Source of the DNA: Zantedeschia hybrid cultivar
Taxonomy: Eukaryota; Streptophyta; Magnoliopsida; Alismatales; Araceae
DNA length: 64,000 nucleotides
Assembly: GCA_030544215.1 (NCBI GenBank)
Contig: JARZZO010000011.1
Coordinates: 42,933,001 to 42,997,000 of the forward strand
Direction of reading: 5' to 3'
Shown here: one piece after another, positions 1-12,975 of the stretch
How the letters are laid out: each line of letters begins with the position of its first letter
Numbering within the stretch: the stretch's first letter is position 1
Notes under the pieces: model-generated
Databases searched by the model: none
What the model saw: only the letters and a program-made list of their open reading frames with translations
What the model was told of the DNA's origin: nothing
Translations under genes and position numbers: made by a program

Positions 1-1653
1 GTGACGGTTCCCATGGTATTATGTTTAAACCATGTTTTCCCCCGTTTAAGCATGTTATGGATCTTTGGTTTTGGGGGGTAGAACAAGTATGTTTAGGAAT
101 TCTTCTTGTTGATACGGGGGATTTTCATGATGTGATTTCCTGTTGATTGAATTGCTCCTCTTTCCCCTCCGTTTTTGCGTGATTTTGGGGTTGTTTGGGT
201 TGAAAAGGGAGCCCTCGGGCTCATGGCAGACTCTGGTTCCTGGGGTTGAAAGACGTCGTGCATGGACGACGCCTTTTTGAAGGGCATTGGGCCATCACGA
301 CGCCTTTTAGACAGGAATCGCCTAACTGAGAGTTTGCCAGTTCGGGGATTTTGGGACTAAAAGACGTCATGGGTGGGCGACGCGTTTTGAATAGCGTCGG
401 GTAGCCATGACGCCTTTTAAGGCAGAAATCCCCTGAGTAAGGCCTTTGGAATTCCTGGTTTTCTGTGCTAAATGGCATCTGAGGATGTCGACGTCTTTCA
501 AAAGGCGACCACTGGTGTCGACGCCTTTTAAGGCCTGATTCTGAAGACAGTGTTTTACATAAACCAGTACATGGAGCTTGAATGGCGTCGGCCTTGGGTG
601 ACGCGATTCAAGACAGAACCTCACTAATTCATGCCAGTAAAATGTGTTCATACTGTTAGATAGTTGGTTAGTGCATGTTTTGATGTACGCGGTAGAGATG
701 GATTCTGCATGATCGGGTGATACTATTGTGTGTGTTATACGATCGCGGACTTTTCACGTGACCGGATCGTACTGTGCTGGGTTTTATGTTACTATGGACC
801 TGGAGTGACATTGTAGCGCTTTATCACCCTGTGCTGGTGGGGGCGTGAGCACAGCGCCGGTGGGGGCGTGGGCGGGGTGACGCCTAGTGAGAGAGGGTCA
901 CTTGGTGAACCCTGGGGTCAGCTAGTACCGGTGTCGGAGTGGTACATTCGGAGAGTCACTCGTGCTGAGGGAAGGAGTAACTACCTGAGCCAGTTGGGCC
1001 GGAGTAGCTAGAGTGCTATCCGAGGGGTTACTGCTTGGTCTCAGCGGGTCGAGGTTTTTCCCACCGTTGTTTGTGTGGTTGGCGTGTTCTATCGAGGCGG
1101 CAGTTGTGGGTTCCCTTGTCGGTTAGTTTAGATACATGCACGTTTAATACACTTCGACTGCATGTGATTTCACGTTGAGAATTAGGAATTGTACCCACTA
1201 CTGTGTTTGTTGCTTTACCGTTAGCTGTATTTTGCACTTGTGGGTGTGTGCATGGGCAGTGGGGATCGAAGGATCCCTACTGAGTCTTGTCTTGAGACTC
1301 ACCCCTGCGGTTTTCAGGTGAGGACTCCCAGCAGACTTAGAGCGGCGTGTGCGGCCGTATGTTGAGCGCTTTCAGCGGTTGTTCCGGGGTATGCTCCGAT
1401 GTAGTTGTTATTTATTTCTGGCCTGTATGTTTAATTATTTCTTTCAGTTGGAATATGTAATTATTTGCTGTATCGAGTCGCATTGTAATAATTTTAATTC
1501 CTGCACTTTCATTTCAATTCAATGCGATGTGAATGTTTAGCTTAGTTTATTATTTATTTCCCAGACTTACTAGATCCTGGTTTGGTTCCAAATTAATGAT
1601 TCGGTACCCATTTAGTAATCGGATCCCCGATTATAGGGTGGCGGGTCGTTACA
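1..1653 (+). mobile_element. Chromovirus (Tekay/Del-like) LTR, 3' part, cut by window edge
   Basis: This segment is the reverse complement of much of 9959-11620, so both belong to one LTR family. The family is oriented by the polypurine tract next to 12975, which puts this copy in plus orientation, ending GGTCGTTACA at 1653. What follows is Tat gag and no primer-binding site, so this is the right end of a solo LTR or of an element lying to the left. The next five bases, GTTGT, are the candidate target duplication; the partner is outside the window. It holds seven GGCGTC/GACGCC palindromes starting near 246, 278, 358, 388, 468, 498 and 580. Short open frames here are not conserved coding sequence. 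Confidence 0.8.
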
Positions 1654-3310
1654 GTTGTAGTCACCCGGTAGAGGTACATTGTAATATACCGGCTGCTGAC
1701 GTGACTAATTGAACATTTGTTGATACTACTGCTGAGATTGATTCTAGGCTGGCTGGTATGGTTGCTGAGGCGGCCTGAAACCCTGCTGATTTGGCGGACT
1801 CTGCCCTGCATACTGTAGCTGTTGTTGTTGGTTTCTCATGAACTGCGGTTGATTGTTGTTTACAGTGCTGATTTGTTCATGGGAGAGTGTGCCTTCAATA
1901 GTGGGATCCATGCTAGAAGAATTTGGCACTGCAAGCTTCCGTAGTGGAGGACTGTTGGGTCTATGGGGGTCAAAAACACTGGCAAAAGTGGAATCCTTGA
2001 ACACGTTCTGAGCATAATGCGCCCTCTCGTACAGATCTGTCATGGTGGTCAGATTATTCAGTGTCAATACCAATTTATACTGGGGAGTGGCGTTGGCAAC
2101 CATCATCTTCACTAGTTCTTGTTCTGACAAGTGATATCTTATTTTCTCAACCATTCTTCGCCATCTGTCGGCGAACACTATGAAGTCTTCATCATGCTTC
2201 ATCTTTTCATGGATAGGGTAGGTGATACCCTGTCTTTGTATCTCTGTAAGAACTTCTTTGACACAACGTCGAAGTTCTCTACCTCACTCGGGTCCAGAGA
2301 GAAAAACCATTCCAAAGCTGACCCTTCCAATGACCTCCTGAAGAGGAAGGCCAGTGCTCTTTTATCATGCTGCCAGAATGATGATTCATATAGAAATTCC
2401 TTGATATGAAGGAACGGATTGCCTGTGCCGTTGTACTTTCTATAGACTGGCATTTCGGAAGGCAAGAGATGGAAGACTGGTAGATCAGGAACAGAGAGTT
2501 CGGGAGCAGTTTTACTATCCATCTTCTTCTCAAAACTCTTGAATTGCTCATCCATCTATGAAATTTTATTAAGTAGAAGTTGAGTAGCAGAATCTACTGG
2601 TGGAGGTGGAGGATGTTGAAAAGACCGTCTCCTGGAATAAGCAGGGATGGGAGGACAGTAAGGTTGTTGACTGGCAGTATTTCCACCTAGCTCGAAGGCA
2701 TTGTGATAGACTGGAGTTTGCGGCCTGACAAGATGTCGCGAACTAGATTGTTGATGACCTGTAGGCCGAGGGTAGAAATATGGAGGCCTTCCATAGCCCG
2801 AGTAGGAGCTTGATATACAGAGGGGTGAACCGAGGGATTTGGTTCAGGTGACTGTAAGGGGGTTTTCCCTTTCAGACTAGATTGGATGGTGTCAAATTGA
2901 CGAGGATCCACATGATTAGATAAAACCCTCATGAGGGCAGCGAGATCAGAAGGATGATTGGACGAGGGTCCGGCTTGGTCTTGGACTCCTTCAAAGATGG
3001 GGTTGGAAATGACATGAACATGGGAATGATCGCCCATATCCTGATTATATTGATCATAAGTTGAATCCATCTGAAATTGAGGGGCATAAGCTTCTCCCTT
3101 GTGTAAAGTTTGGAATTGATTGGAATTATAAGCATCTATTTCATCTTCTGAATTAGACGGATCATAAACCTGAGGGGCATGAGCATCTCCCTCGTACTCC
3201 ACCACATCTTCTTGTTTGAAGGCAACCATGCCGAGAGTTCTACCTGATCGGAGCATCAAGATATTAATTTTTTGACAAAGATTCAAACAAGTTGTACATA
3301 AGATTAGCAA
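1654..3310 (-). pseudogene. Tat/Ogre-like Ty3/gypsy gag (ORF1), interrupted
   Basis: The frame starts at the ATG near 3232 (reading MVAFKQEDVV) or slightly upstream and runs leftward. An acidic, disordered N-terminal part of about 200 residues is followed, after a break near 2690-2556, by a Retrotrans_gag domain at 2555-2199 (PVYRKYNGTGNP, then SLEGSALEWF) and its C-terminal half at 2202-1744 (DFIVFADRWRRM; ATPQYKLVLTL). A glutamine-rich tail follows. Gag forms the virus-like particle and packages element RNA. The same protein layout recurs at 57551-60300, which confirms the family. The gene is cut at 1654 by a chromovirus LTR, so protease and pol are not seen here. Frame changes mark it as a dead copy. 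Confidence 0.82.
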
Positions 3311-4230
3311 ACAAGTGGATGGTTACATTATCTTAGGATTCCTTGTTGAATTATTTTGGATTATCAATCACAAATTCACTCAATGGGTAGGATCTTAGTT
3401 TCAATTTAGTTTTTCCATTGTTATACTCTATGGTTCTCTCACGACGATATGAATGACTAACCAGGACTTCAATTGGTACAACCAGCCCGATGAACGAGGA
3501 ATATCTTGCTTTTGGGGGCTTACGGAGGTCTTAACACTAACCACTCTAGTCTGACCGAGAGACCGACCCAGTCAAAGAGAGGGGAAGATGCTAAGAAAGT
3601 GTTCCTATGAGAGGGGGGGGGGTAAGCCCCAATGCAGATAACCTACGGCCTAGATGGCCTCTAATGTGGTATAGGATAGATATAGGTAACAAAAGGATCA
3701 AAGATCCGAAGAGTGATGAGCAAAAGAAGAAACTGTTTGAATAGCATCACTGTTCACTGATGCTATTCAAGACAGAAGCTTCTTCTGTTAACAGAACCTC
3801 AGGCAGCAGCCAACAAGTATATGAGGCTAAATGGTGTCTTGACACAACGATGCGTTTTGATCTCATCTCTCTGTCTAGACACTATTCAGAGCCTAAAAGT
3901 AGTAAACAGCGAACAATTTCGAGGACGATCCTCTCTCAAATTATCAAGATAAACAGGGATCTAACTGATCATGCAAATTTAATTTAAACACGTTTACTAT
4001 CATGCAAACAACATAAACTCACTCAACCACACACTTCCTATCATACTCACAACTTTCAATCAATCACGGGAGGGCAAGATCTTGCTGCAAAGGGATGTGC
4101 ATGTAGTGCACATAGGGATAAAAGTAACCAAACTCACCAATTGGTGAAAGGAGTGCCCGAGGGACACAAGTGGTGCACCGTAGGTGACCGATGATAAAAA
4201 GCAAGAACAAATATTAAAAGACGGCGAGAC
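3311..4230 (-). other. Leader (5' UTR) of the Tat/Ogre-like element
   Basis: This untranslated stretch lies between PBS and gag and matches 60303-61300 base for base over long runs, for example the segment near 3530-3600. I see no credible coding sequence. It contains two weak members of the dispersed palindrome family near 3745 and 3830 and a G9 run near 3607-3615. Confidence 0.7.
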
Positions 4231-4251
4231 CAAGTCCCACCGTGATCGCCA
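4231..4251 (-). promoter_or_regulatory. Primer-binding site, Tat/Ogre-like
   Basis: On the minus strand this reads TGGCGATCACGGTGGGAC, a tRNA-3'-end complement that starts with the expected TGG. The same sequence sits at 52042-52062 beside a well-defined LTR, and a decayed form is at 61301-61319. From memory, Ogre/Tat elements use a tRNA-Arg-type primer and this fits, but I could not verify the tRNA. Confidence 0.75.
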
Positions 4252-4257
4252 AAAAGC

Positions 4258-5417
4258 TGTGGGTGCTCAAATTAGGAGTGTGATGTTCATGGATTTCATG
4301 TTGCTTATATGAATAGTAAAACTATTAAAAACTAAAGAAAGTGTGATCTCCAGAAACTGTAAAAAGTTTCAAAGAAAGATTGATCGCTTACCTTTTAAAA
4401 TTTAGGAGATGGGTAGTCCTTGATTCCCTTCCTTTAGACGACCAAGGAAAGAGAGCTCTTTTCGTTCTTGTTCTTGCTTTTATTTTCTTGATGGTTATCA
4501 TGTTGATCTTCCTTATTTCTTCTTCTTCGTACTTGATTGGTGTTCTTTAAACCCCTTACATTCATGTAGGTTTGGAAATATGAGTGTGTATGTGTGGACA
4601 TGAAGTGATGATGATGATGATGAATTATGAAAAATAATGATGAATCTATAAAATTAAGGAAAAGCTATAAGGAAATTAGGGAAAGAAGATGGTTAGTTGG
4701 CTCCTCCATAGTCTTTGTCTTCAAAAGCTTAGAAGGATGAAAGGGATGAAGTTCTTCTTGTTGTCCACGTTTTTCTCCTCTAGAGCCTTCAAACACCTTG
4801 TTTCAAGCTTCAAAATCACCAATGGCCAACCATTTTTAAAGGTCCCATGGGTGTTGTATTTATAAGAATAGGTTTAAGAATGTTTAGGGCTTCAAAAGGA
4901 CTCTCTCCTGCAGTCGGACTTACCTTGGACGAGCATGGAGGAGTTAGCAACATTCCCAACTTCGAAAACTGGATTATTTCTGCCAAATCATGTTTATCAG
5001 GAAACTCAAAAATCACGTCGTCCAAATGAGACGCCATTTGTCTAATTAAAGCGGCCAAAATAAAAATAAAATTCGAAAAGGAAACCGAAATACATTAAGA
5101 AACTTGAATTGTGTCTCCCTAAGGCGACGTACTTTAGATAAACTAGAAAATTATTTCAGATTAAAAATCGGAAACCCAGACGGATTAGGACTTAAATGAC
5201 GTCTTACAAGGGTGACGCTATTCAGTTAAATCTATCTGAATTTAGAAATTTAATTCTGAACTGATTTCAACTAGGAATCTAAATGGTGTCGTGCTTGGGT
5301 GACGCTAATTAATAAATTAATAAAAATTAATTAATGATTAAACATCAGACTATTTTAGGACATTATAATTGTGACATGAGATTTACTCAATATGAGGTCA
5401 AAATTAGCGTGTTTACA
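4258..5417 (-). mobile_element. 5' LTR of Tat/Ogre-like element 1
   Basis: On the minus strand the LTR opens TGTAAACACGCT at 5417 and ends near CACCCACA at 4258, six bases before the PBS. It aligns with 61326-62537 and, in the other orientation, with 55790-57078. Four palindromes of the GGCGTC/GACGCC family start near 5007, 5103, 5191 and 5280. A PBS-like TGGAGATCAC occurs inside the LTR near 4350, about 90 bp before the true end. Target duplication cannot be tested because the 3' LTR is outside the window. Confidence 0.8.
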
Positions 5418-5940
5418 TGGATGGCTTAATCTCCAAGGAAAAATCACTTCCTACTGTAATTAGGATTCTATTCTTGTACTTAACTATTTTCTTAACTGTA
5501 AACCCTTAAATTCGACCAAGTTACAACTAGAATTAACAAAAAATTTATTATACAAAGTTGTATATCTTGATTCCCACTTTTCAACAATACTAAGATCACA
5601 ATTTTTAGTCAACCGAGTTAAAAGTTATCATCGATTTACCGAGCTATTGTTACACAACTCCGTACCCAGAATTTGACTAAGTGTTAGAAGCTTGTTAATT
5701 TCTTTTTAAACAACTAATGGGCTTAATGGGCCTAATGACTCTTCTAATGGATTATTCATGCTAAATTTATTATTATAATTATTAATGACTCTTTTACAGG
5801 CCCAATTACCTATTACCCATTAATTAAGTAAATTGAGCTTAATAACCATAGCCCATTAACTAGTAATAATGGGTTTAAGTTCTAAGGCATAGCATCCTTT
5901 CCAATTTAAACAATTTTGTCATCGAAATTTAAAACAATCG
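5418..5940 (-). mobile_element. Probable 3' LTR fragment of a chromovirus
   Basis: A/T-rich sequence directly downstream, on the minus strand, of a chromodomain coding end. A degenerate purine tract near 5895-5905 followed by TGCTATGCC suggests the start of the matching 3' LTR, truncated at 5418 by insertion of the Tat element. No second copy is in the window, so this rests on position only. Confidence 0.4.
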
Positions 5941-6487
5941 TCACTCATCAGATAAGAAGGGATACTTTATTTTCATATCTTCTTTTGTCTCCCAAGTAGA
6001 TTCCTCTGTAGAACAATGTTGCCACAAAATTTTCACCTGAGGAATCACCTTGGTATGTAACACTTGCTCTTTACAGTCCAGAATGTGAATCGGCCTCTCT
6101 TTATAAGATAAGTCTAGTTGTACCTCTAGTGGTTCATATTCAATCACATGAGATGGATCTGAGATGTACTTTCTAAGCATCGACATATGAAACACCGGAT
6201 GCACATTGGCCAATGCGGGTGGCAAAGCTAGCTTAGAACCATTTCACCCACTCGCTGAAGAATCTAGAATGGCCCAATGAATCTCGGACTGACCTTGCCT
6301 TTCTCACCAAACCGTATAACACCTTTTGTAGGAGATACCTTGAGAAACACATGATCCTCACTTCAATTGCCAACTCTCGTTTATTATTGTTTGCATAACT
6401 CTTCTGTGGGCTCTAAGTAGTAAGTAGCTGCTTCCTAATCATGTCAATCTTTTATGAGAAATCTTGGATAATATGAGGTCCCAATTG
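5941..6487 (-). pseudogene. Chromovirus integrase C-terminus and chromodomain remnant
   Basis: The frame at 6225-5941 has the C-terminal chromodomain-type segment of Tekay/Del gypsy integrases (VFHMSMLRKYISDPSHVI, then the basic and tryptophan-rich end). Upstream, 6226-6370 still encodes the conserved integrase tail (GKVSPRFIGPF) but with stops. In the family this part guides integration to chromatin. It is a remnant: the catalytic core is missing, cut off by a copia LTR scrap at 6488. It resembles 13106-13363 but differs enough to be another element. Confidence 0.75.
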
Positions 6488-6732
6488 TTAGTGTTTGGAT
6501 GTCCTACAAGCCAATTCTGAGTTGTGTAGGCCCAATGTATTGTACAATCTTGTTCAATATAATTAATTTGTAATTAGAGCGTAAATTTGTAATATGTTGA
6601 TTGCTTTGCGTTGTCCCTAGGATATGTGGTTGTAAAGTCAATTCAAGATGTGATCTCAAATGTGAATTTGACTGTACATAGACACATACCTTAAACTATT
6701 CCTGATTGGAAAGTAATCACTCTCGGACATTG
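6488..6732 (+). mobile_element. Copia LTR fragment
   Basis: It begins TGTTAGTGTTTGGATG followed by TACAAGCCAATTC, matching the start of the copia LTRs at 20594, 29816 and 63491. About 245 bp remain before the chromovirus LTR at 6733 takes over. Confidence 0.6.
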
Positions 6733-7549
6733 TGTAATGACCTACCACCCTATAATCGGGGATCCGATTACTAAATGGGTACTGAATCATTAAAATTTGG
6801 AGCCAAACCAAGATCTCAATAAGTTTGGCAAATAAATAAAAAACTAAGTCAAACATTCCATATCACATCGAATTGTAAAGGAAAGTATAGAAATTAAAAA
6901 TTATTACAATTCGACTCGACTTAGTAAATAATTACATATTTCAACTGAAAATAAATAATTAAACGTACAGGCCTGAAAAGGAAATAACAACTATATCGGG
7001 GCATATCCCAGAACAGTGGCTGCTGGCGCTCAACCCGAGATGAAACCCTCTACGCTACACCTGTCGAGAACCCTTACCTGAAAACCGCAGGGGTAAGTCT
7101 CATCAAAATGGACTCAGTAGGGATCCTCCGATCCCCACCACCCACTCACGCACCCACAAGTGCAACAACACAAATATATGCAATTAAATAAGTAAAGCAG
7201 TAAGCACAACTCCCAAATTCCGATATGAAACATATGCATTTGTAAATGCAATAGCCGCAACTATGAAACCACTCCACCACGGAGTCCACAACCAGCGTAT
7301 TGGCTAAACACATAAATCACGCAGTCGAACGCGGAAAACACCAACCCGCTGGGACGGAATAGAAACCCCTCGGATAGTGCGCTAGCTACACTGGCTTGTC
7401 TAGTTCTAAGTGGTTCTGCTCCTCCCAGCCACGAGTGACACTCCGAATGTACCACTCCCACACCGGTACTAGTTATACCCCGGGGTATATCAAGTGACCC
7501 TCTCTCTAGGCGTCACCCCACCACCTCCACACTGGTGCTGTGTCACTCT

Positions 7550-9136
7550 TGTAAGGAATCGCCATGAACGCAGCGGAGAATAAAATCAATTCTTATGTAT
7601 CGGCTGCTGGGATCATAAAATGGACATTAAAATAAACGCGGGAAGAACGGTTCTTCACCTTTGCGGGGTTTCGAATCTCCCGTGGATGATTCCGACTCGG
7701 TAATCGCGCACGCGCACGATCTCTAGAGGTATCCACACGAGTTCCCGCTGCAGACACGATTTCCTCCTCGACTTGAGTGCTCCGACCAGATCTCAAATCC
7801 ACCATGCGCGGAGAGAGACAGATCTACTCCAAGAGAGAGAGAAGGAGAGAGAGAGAGGAGATAGAGAATCTGGGGTGTAAAATTTGTCTAACTAACTTTT
7901 TACCCCTCCCTCTTAGCCTCCTTATATAGAAATAAGGATAAGCACAAGGATTAATCCTCATGATTATCCAAGAGTTTGGCCTTGGATAAATCTCCATTAA
8001 ATCTTCATGTTTATCCTGCAGGTTTTCATAAAAACCCAGATAAGCATGAAATTTAACGTCTCTCACCGTCTGACGAGAACTCTTATGTGTGTGACCCTCT
8101 AGGCCCATATATCAGTCCGGTTTCAGGCCCATTAAACTTAGAACTAATTCTAGAGTTTAATATTTATTAATTAACATTTAAACATCATATGTTAAATGAT
8201 TAATTTAATAAACAAGTGGATTATCATCTGATGATTAATTCACTTGGCCTTCTGATCATGAACAACACCAAACACTACCTCATGATCCCAGAAGATATAA
8301 GGGATATTGTTCCCTTTAATTGAACCTTTCCGTCTGCAGATACCGCACAGATATAATCCTTCACTCATGCAATGTCCCAATAACGCAAGGGTATGGTTTT
8401 ATAGTCAAACCTTCTATCGCATTATCCAGATGGATTCCAGTACTCAGTTAATATCTAGAAAGACATCTCTTTCATTTGACCCTGGCCAGGGATTTCTGTG
8501 TACACATCCATAGGACATTCTCTCTCCAGTCTTATACCAAGAGTGAGTGATCCCTTGTTGTTCACTCAATTACCTTCGCAAGCTTTCCACTGTATCTGAA
8601 AGACCGACTGTCGTGGACTTAATGGTTAAAGTCCACAAGTCAGAGAATCAAGATACAATGGTCCACAAATAAGGTATCATTGGTGACTCAGGTCAAAGGA
8701 CCAACTGTGCTACTGCAACGATTGAATTTCCTGGTTGACTAATAGGTATAATTACCATCCAGGAATTCTTATTTGGGTCTGTTCAGTGAACTCATTCTCT
8801 AATGAGCACCCACATGTTTGTCTTAGTGTCACCACACGAGTGAATGTGAGATCATTCACCCTCATCACATGAGCAGACATAACTTGTGTCGATCTTATCA
8901 GATATTTAATGTCCATCTCAAATATCCTATGATCGAGAACTGTTTAAGACAAGTGACTGAGGATATTGATCTCACTATCATGATCTCATCATGATTTAGT
9001 ATCCCATACATTTGTCTACGGACCTTCATTACGATAGTTAATTTGCAAGAACTATAAATGAAGAAATAATTGCCTTTATTAATAATCTGAACTAGAATGT
9101 ACAATGATTGGCTTTGAGGCCACCCAATTCTATCAA
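7550..9136 (-). mobile_element. Solo copia LTR nested in a chromovirus LTR
   Basis: The 1587-bp segment aligns end to end with the copia LTR at 14141-15726 (1586 bp), in the same minus orientation. It interrupts sequence that is contiguous in the sister LTR near 10870. The flanks share an ACTC-like duplication. No internal copia sequence is present, as expected after LTR-LTR recombination. It keeps the palindrome CCCTGGCCAGGG near 8480 and the hairpin with TTTT/AAAA arms near 8021-8037. Open frames inside are incidental. Confidence 0.8.
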
Positions 9137-9958
9137 CTCCCACACCGACACAGGGTGTCTAAGCGCTAACAATTGTCAATCTAGGTCCACGATCGCACAA
9201 AACATAACACAATGTGATCTGGTCACATGGAAACTATCGTCCTCGAAGTACGATATCGAACATGCATTTAACCATGTTATCTAGTATTGTAAACACATGT
9301 TAATTTCATGAATTTATGGGGTTCTGTCTTGAATCGCGTCGCGCATGGCCGATGTCATTCAGGACCCCTAAACTAGTTTAGTTTTTCACTAAGGCACTGG
9401 GACCAGGGATACTGTCCTGAATGGCATCGCCCGCCCATGGCCGACGTCATTCAGCTCTTTATCCCAAGCTGGCCACGGGAACCGAGAAATTGGGTCGTTA
9501 AATCACGTCACCTTGTTTTGACGCCATTTTAAATGGCGTCACCTGTTCTCGATGCCATTTAACGCCCGAAGCTGCATTCCACCGAGTCAAATCGAGGGTC
9601 CCTCTTCTCCCCCAAAACACTCAAAATAATGCAAAAGAGACAAGGGGAGAAGTCTACTAACCGATGATCACCCAAAACCTTATGTCATAGAAATATTAAT
9701 TTTCATCAAAAACCCCTTAAAACATGCTTCTCTACCCAAAACCTCTACGTACAACGCATGCTTCAAAGTAGGAAAGACATGATTTTAAACAAAACACAAC
9801 GAGAATCGTTACCCTACCAGTTATGTGAACTCCTCCTTACTCCCAGCCGCCGAAATGCCATGCTACGAGCTGCCGCCGATATCGCCGTGGACGCTGTCAC
9901 TCCATTGGGACGTCGGCCGCCGTTCGGAGAGCAATGTGCCGCGGAGGAGATGGTGGTT

Positions 9959-12483
9959 GTAACGACCCGCCACCCTATAATCGGGGATCCGATTACTAAA
10001 TGGGTACCGAATCATTAATTTGGAACCAAACCAGGATCTAGTAAGTCTGGGAAATAAATAATAAACTAAGCTAAACATTCACATCGCATTGAATTGAAAT
10101 GAAAGTGCAGGAATTAAAATTATTACAATGCGACTCGATACAGCAAATAATTACATACTCCAACTGAAAAGAAATAATTAAACATACAGGCCAGAAATAA
10201 ATAACAACTACATCGGGGCATACCCCGGAACAACCGCTGAAGGCGCTCAACACGCGGCCGCACACGCCGCTCTAAGTCTGCTGGGAGTCCTCACCTGAAA
10301 ACCGCAGGGGTGAGTCTCAAGACAAGACTCAGTAGGGATCCTTCGATCCCCACTGCCCACGCACACACCCTCAAGTGCAAAGTACGGCTAACGGTAAAGC
10401 AACGAACACAGAAGTGAGTACACTACTCCTATATCTCGATATGAACCATGTGCATTCGAAATATAACATGCATAATTCTAGAATCATTCTATCAAGGAGC
10501 CAACAACTCACGTCTCGGCTTAGCATTAACCGAAGGTGTCTCGGCTACACTGACCGAAGGTGTCTCGGCCACACAACCGAGAGTAGGAAACACCAACCAC
10601 AGCCGAAGGTAGGAAACACCGACCACACAGCCGAAGGTAGGAAACACCGACCACACAGCCGAAGGTAGGAAACACCGACCCGCTGAGACCAAACAGTAAC
10701 CCCTCGGATAGCATGCTAGCTACTCCGGCCCAACTGGCTCAGGTGGTTACTCCTTCCCTCAGCATGAGTGACTCTCCGAATGTTCCACTCCGACACCGGT
10801 ACTAGCTGACCCCGGGGTTCACCAGGTGACCCTCTCTCACTAGGCGTCACCCCGCCCACGCCCCCACCGGCGCTGTGCTCATGCCCCCACCAGCACAGGG
10901 TGATAAAGCGCTACAATGTCACTCCAGGTCCACAGTAACACAAAACACCGAAACCCGGCACGGTACTATCCGGTCACGTGAAAAGCCCGTGATCGCACGA
11001 CACACCACGCTGTGCCATCCGGTCATGAAGAATCCATCATTGTCGAGTGCACCAAAACATGCATTAACCAACTATCTAGCAGTATGAACACGTTTTACTG
11101 GCATGAATTAGTGAGGTTCTGTCTCGAATCGTGTCGCCCAAGGCCGACGCCATTCAAGCTCCATGTATAGGTTCATGTAAAACAGTTCAGAATCAGGTTT
11201 ATGTAAAACAGTCTTCGGGCCGAAGGGGTCTCGGCCAGGCGATTTCTGTCAAAGGCGTCGTGATGGCCCGACACCCTTCAAAAAGGCGTCGTCCATGCAC
11301 GTCGTCTTTCAACCCGCCCGAAGGGACATCGGTCCGAAGGGATCTCGGCCCGCTATCCGAAGACAAGCCCGCCCAGGAACCCAAAATCTGCCATGGGCCC
11401 GAGGGCTCCCTTTTCAACCCATAAAACCCCAAAGTTACTTAAAAACAGAGGAGAGAGAGGGGCAATACAATCCATAGGAAAATCACCTTCATAGCAAATC
11501 CCCCATATCATCAAAAGAGCACCTAAACATGCTCATTCTACCCCCCAAAACCAGAGATCCATAATCATGCTTAAACGGTAAAAAAACTGGTTAAAACGCG
11601 ATGCTATGGGAACCGTCACCCTACCGGACACTTGAACGCCTCCGAGCTTCAAGCCGTCCACCCGACTCGCCCCACGCCGCCGCCGGTACCGCCGTGGTCA
11701 TCCTTGCTCCACCGTGACGTCGGCCGCCGTCCGGAGAGTAGAACGCCGCAGTGGAGATGGAGGTGGCAATGGTAGGAGCTAGGTAGAGGATGGAGTGGAG
11801 GGAGAGGTGAAATGGTGGGAGGAAAAGAGGGAGGCGGAGGAATCGCCGCTGAGATCGCCGGAGGGGAAGGAGAGAAAGAGAAGGAGAAAAATGAGGAAAG
11901 AAGGAGGGCTCGGGGGGGGGGGGGGGTTAACCAGGCTAAACGCGTCGACCGAGGCAGACGCGGTCCAGCCGACACGTCAGGTGATGTGACAGCCGCAGGG
12001 ACAAATTTCTGAAACGCGTCGACCGAGGCACGCCGTCCAGCCGACACGTCAGGGCCGCACTTTGACACGACAGTGCCGTACGCTACGCGGCCCAAAGCCA
12101 GCCCACGTGGCACCCTCGAGTCGCCGATCATCCCGAGTCGGTCTCGGCCACCGACCTCGGACTCCTCTCACTGGTCTCGACGCCGAACGCCGGCTGCCTC
12201 TCGGTCCGAAGGAAATCCGGTTTCGCACCGCCCGAAGGGGTCTCGGCCCTGCTTCCGAAGACAAGCTAACGCCCGACCGAGCCACCCTCGGCCTCGGGCC
12301 TTCGGCTTCGCCTCCGTCGCCATCCGTATCCCCGTCGGGCCTCGACACCGATCCGACCCAGCCTCGGATCCAAACTTAGGGTTCCAGCCTCGGAATCCGG
12401 TCGGGATAGATCCAGTCTACATCACGTAGCCAGAACTACAGGGTCCGACCCCGAAAATGGATCCGAAGGTCTCGATCCTTACA
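9959..12483 (-). mobile_element. Solo chromovirus LTR with target duplication GTGGT
   Basis: This 2525-bp LTR opens TGTAAGGATCGAGACC on the minus strand at 12483 and ends GGTCGTTACA at 9959. It is flanked on both sides by GTGGT (9954-9958 and 12484-12488), a perfect 5-bp target duplication. Host sequence resumes after it in the older same-family LTR. With no internal region it is a solo LTR. It is GC-rich in its middle, with a G15 run at 11912-11926, and has palindromes near 11123, 11249 and 11278. Confidence 0.9.
10575..10690. repeat. 28-bp tandem repeat inside the solo LTR
   Basis: About three and a half copies of a 28-bp unit with the core CCGAAGGTAGGAAACACC, followed by a CCACACAG spacer. 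The homologous LTR at 1-1653 lacks the expansion, so it arose in this copy. Several small open frames across it are produced by the repeat. Confidence 0.85.
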
Positions 12484-12975
12484 GTGGTAGTAGTGGTGAG
12501 GGGTAGGAGGTTGATGGAGTGGAGGAAGGGGAGGAATGGGGAAGGAAGGGAAGGGGAAGGGGGTGTCGGAGGGTTTAGAGAGAGGGGGGAGAGAGAGAGA
12601 GAATGAGAGAAATGAGGGAAAGGAGGGAAGGATCGGGCGTCAAACCGAACAAGCCTAAATCGCATCGTTCTCGCAAGATGCCATTCAGACAACAGGACGC
12701 GGGTTGTACACTAGCAGATCTCTGAATGGCGTCGTCCCTATAAGACGCTATTCAGATGACACGATTGGGGCTGTACACACGTGCCCCCACGCCCGCCCAC
12801 GCGGCACCCCTACAAAGCTCCTAAATGGCGTCCCCCTAGGCCGACGCCGTTCAAAATCACATCTAGCAAGCTCGACGCGTAAAAGATCCCATGCCCCAAC
12901 CCCACAAGGGCCCAAACCAAAGGGTCCGACACCGAAATCGATCTGATAACCGGATCCGAAACCTCAGTCCTTACA

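Larger units (their letters stand above)
6733..12975 (-). mobile_element. Chromovirus 3' LTR carrying two nested insertions
   Basis: On the minus strand the LTR opens TGTAAGGACTGAGG at 12975, directly after a polypurine tract, and ends GGTCATTACA at 6733. With its two insertions removed (7550-9136 and 9959-12483) the remaining pieces add up to an LTR of about 2.1 kb. CATTG at 6728-6732 is the candidate target duplication. Palindromes of the GGCGTC/GACGCC family sit near 9329, 9417, 9499, 9529, 12654, 12721 and 12820. Divergence from the nested same-family copy shows this is the older insertion. Confidence 0.8.

Noticed and set aside
11912..11926. G15 run as a functional quadruplex motif
   Set aside because: A single homopolymer in one LTR copy, absent from the sister copy where comparable, and prone to sequencing error.
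11649..12692. Several overlapping open frames of 90-160 residues
   Set aside because: They lie inside the GC-rich solo chromovirus LTR; overlapping phases and low-complexity content indicate composition, not coding.
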